This document shows positions 8,055 through 14,903 of a stretch of DNA of 64,000 nucleotides, piece by piece. Position numbers and translations under genes: made by a program. Source of the stretch: Bacillota bacterium (GTDB lineage Bacteria; Bacillota; Clostridia; Christensenellales; CAG-138); the NCBI GenBank assembly GCA_023455425.1, contig JAEYCM010000013.1, positions 1-64,000 on the forward strand. Reading direction: 5' to 3'. Numbering within the stretch: the stretch's first letter is position 1; each line of letters opens with the position of its first letter. Under the pieces are notes generated by a model. That model saw only the letters and a list, made by a program, of their open reading frames with translations, did no database searches and was not told where the DNA came from.

Positions 8055-9788
8055 TTAACTGAAAAACTAAAAGAGTCGGCCCTTGCTGTTGTGCCGATCA
8101 GCGCGATCATTTTGGCGCTGCACTGGACCATCGCACCGCTGCCGGGCTGGACGCTGGGAATGATGTTGGTTGGCATGCTCATGCTCTTTGTGGGGCTCGC
8201 GCTGTTTTCCATTGGCGTGGAACTCGCTATGATGCCCATCGGCCAGCATGTGGGGTCCGCACTGATTTCATCGCGCAAGTTGCCTTTGGTCATCATCGTA
8301 CTGTTCATTTTCGGTTTTATTGTGACTGCGGCTGAACCGGATCTTTCCGTGCTTGCCAACCAGGTAGCCTCTATCCCGAATATGGCGCTGATTGCCGGCA
8401 TCAGCGTGGGCGTGGGCGTATTTTTAGTGATTGCCGTGCTGCGGGTAGTGTTTCATTGGCGCCTGGGACGAGTCCTGGCAATAGCGTACCCCGTCGCCTT
8501 TATCGTTGCGATCTTTTCAAGCGACTATCTTGCCGTGGCCATCGATTCTGCGGCTGTCACCACCGGGCCGGTTACGGTGCCGTTCCTGCTTGCAATTGGC
8601 GGAGGGTTCGCAGCCGTTTCCAACAGCAAAAATGCCGAAGAGGATAATTTCGGCATCAGCGCAATATGTTCCGTCGGCCCCATCATTTCAGTGCTGATAT
8701 TGGGGATGTTCCATGATTCGGCAAATACACAGTACCTTCCCCTGAAGAGCGCCGAAATCACGGATGCGTCCGGCCTGTTCACCCTGTTTGGATCGGGCAT
8801 GTGGCACACCCTGCAGGAGGTCATCATCCTCATTGTGCCGGTTCTGGTTGTGTTTTTGATTTTCCAAATCATAAAATTGAAGCTTTCCCGCAGCGAATTG
8901 ATCAAAATATTCGTGGGACTTGGTTATTTACTGATCGGGCTTACCATATTCCTGACCGGCGTGAACAAGGGTTTTATGCCCGCTGCGGTTTCCTTGGGCG
9001 AAGCAATAGGCAAACTTTCATACAATTGGATTCTTATTCCGATCTCGTTGGCTATCGGCGCCTGTGTCGTGCTGGCGGAACCGACGGTTTATGTGCTTGT
9101 AAACCAGGTGGCGAAGATTACCGACGATGCGATACCACGAAAGATGATGCTCTTTTCCATGGCGTTGGGTGTCGGTATCGCAATGAGCCTTTCGATCGTA
9201 CGCATTTTATGGGGTATTTCCATCTGGTGGTTTTTGCTGCCGGGATATGCAATCTCCCTTTTGCTGACCTTTTTGGTGCCCAATATATTTGTGGGCATCG
9301 GCTTTGATTCAGGCGAAGTGGTCACGGGCGCGATGAGCGCTGCGTTTGTCATCCCATTCGCCGTCGGCGTATGCTCGGTGATTCCCGGCCGCAACGTGGT
9401 TGTGGACGCCTTTGGCATTGCGGGCCTGATCACCATGATGCCGCCGATTATTATCCAGACGATCGGCCTTATCTACAGCCGCAAGCTGAAGAAGGCCAGG
9501 AGGTTGGACGCCCAGGCCGCAGAACATAACGCCGAGGCAACCGAAACAGAGTTGGCCTCAGAGCCGGACACCGAAGCGTCCGAACTGCAGCGGGCTATGG
9601 CATTCGCCGCTGAAGCACCTGGACAGCAACCGGCCGCCAAGCTCGGTCAGGAACTCACCGAATTGCAGTTGGCCGTGGAGTCCAATGCCGCGCCGTTCGA
9701 AACGGAAAGACCTCAAGGTCCTAATTCCGAAGCAGCGCAAACACAGCAGGCAACGAAACCGCACGCGAAAACAGTTGGAACACAATAG
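8043..9788 (+). CDS. DUF1538 integral membrane protein with tandem repeats
   Basis: Polytopic membrane protein of 581 residues in the DUF1538 family, whose function is not established. It contains two homologous halves: AEPDLSVLANQV and DSAAVTTGPVTVPF in the first match AEPTVYVLVNQV and DSGEVVTGAMSAAF in the second. Such an inverted or direct repeat with conserved acidic helix breaks is typical of transporters (inference). Each half has about five to six hydrophobic segments. The last ~95 residues are an unusual hydrophilic tail rich in Ala, Glu, Gln and Thr with no membrane segment. The ATG at 8043 has AGGAGG 8 bases upstream. It is followed 27 bp later by a tandem PII-like protein, probably its regulator. 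Confidence 0.85.
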   Translation: MQKVLTEKLKESALAVVPISAIILALHWTIAPLPGWTLGMMLVGMLMLFVGLALFSIGVELAMMPIGQHVGSALISSRKLPLVIIVLFIFGFIVTAAEPDLSVLANQVASIPNMALIAGISVGVGVFLVIAVLRVVFHWRLGRVLAIAYPVAFIVAIFSSDYLAVAIDSAAVTTGPVTVPFLLAIGGGFAAVSNSKNAEEDNFGISAICSVGPIISVLILGMFHDSANTQYLPLKSAEITDASGLFTLFGSGMWHTLQEVIILIVPVLVVFLIFQIIKLKLSRSELIKIFVGLGYLLIGLTIFLTGVNKGFMPAAVSLGEAIGKLSYNWILIPISLAIGACVVLAEPTVYVLVNQVAKITDDAIPRKMMLFSMALGVGIAMSLSIVRILWGISIWWFLLPGYAISLLLTFLVPNIFVGIGFDSGEVVTGAMSAAFVIPFAVGVCSVIPGRNVVVDAFGIAGLITMMPPIIIQTIGLIYSRKLKKARRLDAQAAEHNAEATETELASEPDTEASELQRAMAFAAEAPGQQPAAKLGQELTELQLAVESNAAPFETERPQGPNSEAAQTQQATKPHAKTVGTQ

Positions 9789-9815
9789 GCAGCAAGAAAG
9801 GGCAGGATTACCGAT

Positions 9816-10508
9816 ATGCAGTTGGATAGACATAAACATTTGTCGATCAGCCTTCTATGCGTGATATGCGACCGGAACAAGCGCGACAAAGTCGAGGATA
9901 TCCTTGGAAAGCACGAAACATTTTTCAACCTGATTGCCTACGGAAAAGGCACGGCAAACTCCAAGATATTGAATTATCTCGGCTTGGGAGAAACGGAAAA
10001 GGCGGTTTTTTTCAGCATACTGCCTATGGACACGGCACATGAAATCATGGAGGCCATCAATACGAAGCTGCAGCTGGTAAAGCCTGGGCACGGAATATTG
10101 TTCACAACCAAAATGCGTCAGGGATGCTATCATAAGCCTGTTGAATTTGTCAGCAATGCAAACGGAGGAATAACGATGCAGCAAGAATCATCTCACAATC
10201 TGATCATGGTGGTACTCAACCGCGGATATAGTGAGGATGTTATGGATGTCGCCCGGGCCTGCGGCGCGAAAGGCGGCACGGTGCTGCACGCGCGCAGTAT
10301 CGGCACAGCCGGGATGGAGAAGTTTTTCGGCATAACAATTGCGCCTGAGAAGGAACTATTGATGATCGTGACGCAGGATACCGCTTCCTGTGACATCATG
10401 GCGGGCATTGCCGAAAAGGTCGGCCCAACGACAGATGCGTGCGCCATTTCATTTTCGTTGCCAATAAACGGCGTAAAGGGCATCCAGACGGTCAAAATCG
10501 AAGGATAA
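9816..10508 (+). CDS. Tandem PII-like signalling protein
   Basis: Cytoplasmic protein of 230 residues that resembles two fused PII (GlnB-like) domains. The halves, roughly residues 5-110 and 125-228, each show the beta-alpha-beta order and share a GTA motif before an amphipathic helix: GKGTANSKILNYLG in the first, SIGTAGMEKFFG in the second. The T-loop tyrosine of classical GlnB is not present, so uridylylation is unlikely. PII proteins usually bind ATP/ADP and 2-oxoglutarate and plug a transporter; by analogy this one would gate the DUF1538 protein 27 bp upstream (inference). A strong terminator follows, so the two genes form a closed unit. Confidence 0.75.
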   Translation: MQLDRHKHLSISLLCVICDRNKRDKVEDILGKHETFFNLIAYGKGTANSKILNYLGLGETEKAVFFSILPMDTAHEIMEAINTKLQLVKPGHGILFTTKMRQGCYHKPVEFVSNANGGITMQQESSHNLIMVVLNRGYSEDVMDVARACGAKGGTVLHARSIGTAGMEKFFGITIAPEKELLMIVTQDTASCDIMAGIAEKVGPTTDACAISFSLPINGVKGIQTVKIEG

Positions 10509-10521
10509 AGCACTTGATCCA

Positions 10522-10558
10522 ATCAAAAACAGGAGGGGATCCCCCTCCTGTTTTTGAT
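10522..10558. terminator. Bidirectional intrinsic terminator
   Basis: Near-perfect 37-bp inverted repeat: ATCAAAAACAGGAGGGG and its complement around a 3-base centre, with A run before and T run after. It ends the DUF1538/PII unit on the plus strand and the 10583-11170 gene on the minus strand. Confidence 0.9.
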
Positions 10559-10582
10559 GCCCGGTTCCCGCGCCAGCCTTCC

Positions 10583-11170
10583 TCATTCATCCAGAGCAGC
10601 CCCGTCATTTTCCGCATGCAGCAACATCCAGATCGAGTTTTCCTTCATTCCGTCACAGCGGACGTAAAGGATATCCTCCCGATACACAATGGCGTCTCCA
10701 TCGTACTTCGCGTCCCGGTCATACTGAAAGATTTCCACGCAACGGTCGTCTATGCTGGTGACCAGGCCGCGAATCTCATTGTTTTCGTTATCTTCCAGGG
10801 CAATGGAAACGATTTTCCCGGTTTCCTTGGCAAAACGCAGGAGGTTTTCCATTTGGTCTTCAGCGGCCTGCGGCACCTCCTCATGTGTTTGCCTGCGCAG
10901 CGCATACAGACGTCTGATCCGTTTGATGTACTGCGTATTCACCATTGTTCCAAAGAGGTCCCGCATGCGGAGCGCAAAGAATCCGCCCGCTATCCCGTTT
11001 GAATATACGTAAGCAATGAGAACGGTCTCCTTTGCTGCAGCAAGGACAAACCCCAGCATAAAGGCGGATACATCGTCTTTATCCTGATAGATCTCCGCCA
11101 TCTCACACGTAAGTGCAAATTCCTTGAGTTTCTGATAAAGTCTTGAACCGATTTTCCCCGTTTCCCCCAT
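10583..11170 (-). CDS. Hypothetical protein, possibly nucleic-acid or ligand-binding
   Basis: Soluble, acidic protein of 195 residues that I do not recognise. The N-terminal half includes an alternating hydrophobic region (VSAFMLGFVLAAAKETVLIAYV), which may be a beta hairpin rather than a membrane helix because it is followed by charged YIKRIRRLYALRR. The C-terminal half (GKIVSIALEDNENNEIRG, then CVEIFQYDRD, then DAIVYREDILYVRC) looks like a small beta-barrel of the SH3 or Sm-like type. ATG at 11170 is the likely start. It is transcribed alone on the minus strand, ending at the bidirectional terminator. No function is proposed. Confidence 0.6.
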   Translation of the reverse strand: MGETGKIGSRLYQKLKEFALTCEMAEIYQDKDDVSAFMLGFVLAAAKETVLIAYVYSNGIAGGFFALRMRDLFGTMVNTQYIKRIRRLYALRRQTHEEVPQAAEDQMENLLRFAKETGKIVSIALEDNENNEIRGLVTSIDDRCVEIFQYDRDAKYDGDAIVYREDILYVRCDGMKENSIWMLLHAENDGAALDE

Positions 11171-11308
11171 AGTGTTCCTTTCAATACTCCATAAATGAAT
11201 TCAATTCCTGTGGTAATTGTATCTATCTGTTGCATCAAGCGTTATTAATAAGCATACCGATGCAGCATGGCGATGGCAAATGGATAATGATTCCTGAGAA
11301 ATGGCTAG

Positions 11309-11334
11309 AAAAAGTCCCGCATAGAAAGCGGGAC
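11309..11334 (-). terminator. Intrinsic terminator of the VOC-family gene
   Basis: Stem GTCCCGC/GCGGGAC (11314-11320 and 11328-11334) with a TTTTT run on the minus strand (11309-11313), 34 bp past the stop codon of the VOC gene. Confidence 0.75.
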
Positions 11335-11367
11335 GAAAAACACAAATTGGATTTGAGAAATACCCCG

Positions 11368-11787
11368 TTATTTCGCCGCTGCCTGCGCAGAAAGGTTCCA
11401 CATGACGCCGTACTTGTCCACTACAATACCGTAGCAGGGGCTGAAGAACGTTTGTTGCAGCGGCATATGTACCCTGCCCGCTTCGGAAAGTACCGCAAAC
11501 GCGTGCCGGACTTCCTCTTCCGAGCACTCCACAACAATCGCAACGCGCTCGGATTCCGCGTCGTTGATTTCCCCGAACGAATCCGACATGCGGATGAAGT
11601 TATCCCCAAAGCGCAGCGTTGCATGTAGAATTCGCCCTTTTAACTCCTCCGGTACCGGCGGGCCGCCGCCGGGCGGGATGTCCCCGAAACGCATCCTTTC
11701 GATCACACCGGTATTGAACGCACGGCTGTAAAGCTCGATGGCGTCATTGCATTCGTTGCGAAAGTACAGATATGGCCTGATTTCCAT
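11368..11787 (-). CDS. VOC-superfamily protein, PhnB-like
   Basis: Small vicinal-oxygen-chelate fold protein, 139 residues, of the PhnB/3-dmu-9_3-mt type. It begins MEIRPYLYFRNECNDAIELY, where the (N/R)-C-x-E-A-like helix is characteristic, and ends with the second-repeat signature YGIVVDKYGVMWNLS. Members are dimers of paired beta-alpha-beta modules; many lack a known reaction. The ATG at 11787 is chosen because AAAGGAG is 8 bases upstream, whereas the ATG at 11793 would be only 2 bases away. It follows the DUF1801 gene by 37 bp and is probably co-transcribed. Confidence 0.85.
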   Translation of the reverse strand: MEIRPYLYFRNECNDAIELYSRAFNTGVIERMRFGDIPPGGGPPVPEELKGRILHATLRFGDNFIRMSDSFGEINDAESERVAIVVECSEEEVRHAFAVLSEAGRVHMPLQQTFFSPCYGIVVDKYGVMWNLSAQAAAK

Positions 11788-11824
11788 AAACATTTCTCCT
11801 TTTATATCGTTGTGAGACAAAGAC

Positions 11825-12379
11825 TTATCGTTTCTTTTTTGTCTCATTCATCTGCATATTTTCCTGTACCCGGAACCTGACGATCTCCTTCACAAGGTCG
11901 AGCGGAATGGGCTTATCATACGGAAACTGTATTCCTCCTTTAGAGTTTTCATATTCCGTAAGTTTGTCTTTAAACGCCGCGACGCCGCTCGCTCCGGGGT
12001 AGAACCCGGTGTGCTTTTTATTGGCGGCAAAGTGCACCAGGTTCCCATAAAGCGTAAACGTAGCCATCCCCCAGCTTATTTTTTCCTGGGCCTGGGGCGC
12101 GGCTTCCCGGACAGCTTGACGCAGCGTTTGCAGCTTTTCCTGCACTTCCGGCTCAAACTGCGCGATATACTCCCCTACCGCGTCCAGTTTTTCCCCCAGG
12201 AACGTACGTCCCTGCGCGTGCAGTTCATCCTTGAGGGTTACAAGCGCTTTTGGGCCGATGCCATGCAGATTGGCCACTTCTTCTTCCGTATGGGAAGCGA
12301 GCTGTTCGAGCGTATGGATGCCCGCACTCTGCAGCGCCCGTTGGGCAGGCTGCCCCAGTTTTTCAAAGACTCCATCCAT
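11825..12379 (-). CDS. Helix-hairpin-helix domain fused to DUF1801 protein
   Basis: Protein of 184 residues with two parts. Residues about 8-55 resemble the helix-hairpin-helix of the RNA polymerase alpha C-terminal domain (LGQPAQRALQSAGIHTLEQL, then EVANLHGIGPKAL). Residues about 62-178 are a DUF1801/YdhG domain, recognisable by EYIAQFEPEVQEKLQTLR, ISWGMATF and GFYPGASGVAAF with the closing IPLDLVKEIVRFRV. DUF1801 proteins include a frataxin-like iron chaperone in Bacillus, but most are uncharacterised. The fusion suggests the DUF1801 domain is brought to DNA or a protein partner (inference). A lysine/arginine tail ends the protein. It lies just upstream of the VOC gene. Confidence 0.8.
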   Translation of the reverse strand: MDGVFEKLGQPAQRALQSAGIHTLEQLASHTEEEVANLHGIGPKALVTLKDELHAQGRTFLGEKLDAVGEYIAQFEPEVQEKLQTLRQAVREAAPQAQEKISWGMATFTLYGNLVHFAANKKHTGFYPGASGVAAFKDKLTEYENSKGGIQFPYDKPIPLDLVKEIVRFRVQENMQMNETKKKR

Positions 12380-12518
12380 TGTATCTTCCCCCTGCCTTTT
12401 TTGTTTTGCCGCAAAGTGTTTGCTTTTATATTACCCGAAAACAGCCTCATATCCCATACAAACAAATGTCTCCTGAAAAATCCCCGGCAAGCCCTGCATG
12501 TACGAACCTGCAAACGCA

Positions 12519-12556
12519 GCGCACCCGCCCGGGGTTGCCGGAGCGGGTGCGCTTTT
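12519..12556 (-). terminator. Hairpin terminator downstream of the large SPFH gene
   Basis: Ten-bp stem GCGCACCCGC/GCGGGTGCGC (12519-12528 and 12543-12552) with a 14-base loop. A short T run follows on the plus strand; on the minus strand the sequence TGCGTTTGC follows. Both flanking genes are minus-strand, so it most likely ends the SPFH transcript. Confidence 0.55.
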
Positions 12557-12599
12557 GGGGGATTGCGCACAGGTTTTCCTGTGCAGGGGATGCCGCTTA

Positions 12600-14573
12600 C
12601 TACGAGGCCGCTTCCGTTTCCCCTTTTGCGGGGGCCGCATTCTGCAGGGATACGCCAAGCTTATCGAGCGTAATGAATTTTAAGAGCGTATCCATGACGG
12701 TGCTGCTGCCCGTATTGCCGGTAGCACTTTCCCCGCCCATATTGACGACTGTCTTGGGTACGATATCCACCGACGCGTTCTTGATGGCCTCCGCCAGTTT
12801 GTCGGTAACCTCCTGGATGACGCGGTATTCCGCGCCGCCGTAGGCTTTGACCTGCGCGTCGATCGCCTGCGCCTTGGCCAAACCCACGTTTGTTTCTTTG
12901 CTGGCTTCCGCCTCGCCCTCCAGGCGCACCTTGGAGGCGTTCGCTTTTGCAAGGGCGATGATCTGATTGGCCTCCTGCTCGGCCTTGCTCGCAAGCGCCG
13001 CGCCGTTGTTGCCTTCGATCTCGATCTGGATCTTGGATTTTGTAAGGAAGCTCTGCTGTTCGGCAACGGCCTGCGCTTCCCGCAGGGATTTTTCGCTTTC
13101 CGCCGCCATCTGCTGCTTCTGGTAAGTAACCTTCTTTTCCTCCGCAATCTGCCGTTCCCGAAGCTGCATCAGGATGTTTTCTATCTGCGAATCGCGAACG
13201 GTGGTCTTGGGGGTGCCGATCAACACTTCCTCCAACTGGAGGTTGTATTTTGCGAACTTCTCCTTCATCTCCAGCACCGCGCGTTCACGGATGGAACTGC
13301 GCTCCTGAATGAGCTCAATAAGCGTCTTTGTCTGCGCCACATCCTTAAAGTACGCGCTCACGAGCGGATCGAGCGACTGGTTGACAAGCATGCCGATATC
13401 GCCGAAACGCTGGATGACCCAGGGCGCCTGCTTGTAATCGATATGCATGACCACCGAAAGCGGCAGCGAGGGTTCAAACGCGTCCTTGGTGATGATGTCC
13501 ACCTCGGTGAGGTTTTCATCATACTTGTGGTCGCCGGTTTCGGACTTATTCCACTTGAGGATGATGTTTGTGGTGGGTACGAGCACCACTTTTCCGGCGT
13601 CGGTATTGAATGCGTATTTACCCGGCATCAGCGGCTTTTCCAATACGCCCTTGCAGCCAACCTGTACCAATTCCCCGTGCTTATAATCCTGCCCCGTGGT
13701 ATCTACGCCCTCCTTGCCAAAGAAGGAGACGACAACGCCCACAAAGCCGATGGGCACCACCGTTTTCGCCCGGAATTCCACCGTAGCGAACAGCCGGTTG
13801 ACATAATAGGTACCGTCGGTGAGCACCTGGATCTGCTTGCCGCGCCTGCCGCCAAGCTGCAGGAATTTTTCCGGGTCCTGAAAGCTTGCGTGACCTTCGC
13901 CCACGTCGGGCGCGATGATCTCTCCCTGGTCGATCGGCGTGCCGTCATGCACGGTGACAATGCCCATCAGGTCGCTTGATTCCTGCCCGCGCCCCATGAT
14001 GACCACCGGCGTAAACGCGTTGCGCTCGGCAAGCGTCTTCTGCATGCTGACCAGTTCCGCAAGCTCCTGCTTGGAGGTGGCGGAAATGGACTTGATATCG
14101 TTGGGCGTAATGACGATGAACTGCGCGAGGTTGATGGCATACGTACCTTCACGCAATATCCCGCGCTGGGGACCTCTCTGCCCGCCGTTTCTTAAAAACC
14201 CGGTCACATTCTGAAAGTTGTTCGCTTCCGCCACGATGCGGCCCAATGTCTGCGTGGGCGCAAGCGGCTGGCCGTCCCGCGCGAACAGGTAGGCGATCTG
14301 CCCCTGCGGCACCGTGATGAGCGGATACTTGTGTATCTTATACATCAGCACCGATCTAAAGTGGATGCCGCCGCGCAGCAGGTCCGGCGCATAGCCCGCC
14401 TCGCCGTTAAGCGCAATAATGGAATCTTTGAGCGAGCCCTTAAAGCTCCACCATTTTTCGACCACGGCCACTTCGTTGGAGGCGATGACCCGAAGGCCCA
14501 ATATCTTGAATATGAGCAAGTAGATCGCAAGCGCCCCTCCTATGATTTCCACGGCCAAGAAAATTGGATTCAT
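12600..14573 (-). CDS. Large SPFH/band-7 domain membrane protein
   Basis: Membrane-anchored scaffold-type protein of 657 residues. One N-terminal transmembrane segment (ALAIYLLIFKILGL) is followed by an unusually long beta-rich region (about 35-330), then an SPFH core (VDIITKDAFEPSLPLSVVMHI) and a long Ala/Glu-rich coiled coil (about 470-600) ending in a glycine/serine linker. This resembles flotillins and eukaryotic major-vault-like or band-7 proteins, but is longer than the usual 300-500 residues because the segment before the SPFH core seems duplicated. Such proteins form oligomeric cages in membrane microdomains. GGGGAGGG precedes the ATG. A second flotillin is encoded 3.3 kb away, past the Ca2+-ATPase. 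Exact role unknown. Confidence 0.85.
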   Translation of the reverse strand: MNPIFLAVEIIGGALAIYLLIFKILGLRVIASNEVAVVEKWWSFKGSLKDSIIALNGEAGYAPDLLRGGIHFRSVLMYKIHKYPLITVPQGQIAYLFARDGQPLAPTQTLGRIVAEANNFQNVTGFLRNGGQRGPQRGILREGTYAINLAQFIVITPNDIKSISATSKQELAELVSMQKTLAERNAFTPVVIMGRGQESSDLMGIVTVHDGTPIDQGEIIAPDVGEGHASFQDPEKFLQLGGRRGKQIQVLTDGTYYVNRLFATVEFRAKTVVPIGFVGVVVSFFGKEGVDTTGQDYKHGELVQVGCKGVLEKPLMPGKYAFNTDAGKVVLVPTTNIILKWNKSETGDHKYDENLTEVDIITKDAFEPSLPLSVVMHIDYKQAPWVIQRFGDIGMLVNQSLDPLVSAYFKDVAQTKTLIELIQERSSIRERAVLEMKEKFAKYNLQLEEVLIGTPKTTVRDSQIENILMQLRERQIAEEKKVTYQKQQMAAESEKSLREAQAVAEQQSFLTKSKIQIEIEGNNGAALASKAEQEANQIIALAKANASKVRLEGEAEASKETNVGLAKAQAIDAQVKAYGGAEYRVIQEVTDKLAEAIKNASVDIVPKTVVNMGGESATGNTGSSTVMDTLLKFITLDKLGVSLQNAAPAKGETEAAS

Positions 14574-14903
14574 GTTTTACCCTCCCCATCTTTTTTGCTT
14601 CATAACCCTTTGACTTCAAGTCCCCTTAACGCATCGAAAGCATGTTGCTTCCTCTTTACGCCGCCTCAAGGCTATGACAACTTATGGATATAGCGTAGCA
14701 GAATACCCATAAAGACAGTATTCATTTGTCGAATGGAGCATGAAGAAAGAATAAAGATTATCGTACGCCCAACAGCTGGGCCATTTTGCTGCGCATGCAG
14801 GAAAAATCATGTATAATATGGGAAGAATACCGCGCTGTTCCGCATTTGGGCGGCGCTTGGAAAATCACAACGAAATATACCAATAGAAAGTAGGTGCTGA
14901 CAT
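14574..14903. promoter_or_regulatory. Divergent promoter region, SPFH gene and P-type ATPase
   Basis: A 330-bp interval between divergent genes. A consensus -10 box TATAAT lies at 14812-14817, oriented toward the ATPase, with only a weak -35 (TTGCTG at 14786, 20-base spacing). No riboswitch or small gene was seen. The minus-strand promoter was not located. Confidence 0.45.

Noticed and set aside
7730..8401. Minus-strand open frame of 223 codons.
   Set aside because: It overlaps the start of the DUF1538 gene and its leader, and its composition is a reverse reading of membrane-helix codons.
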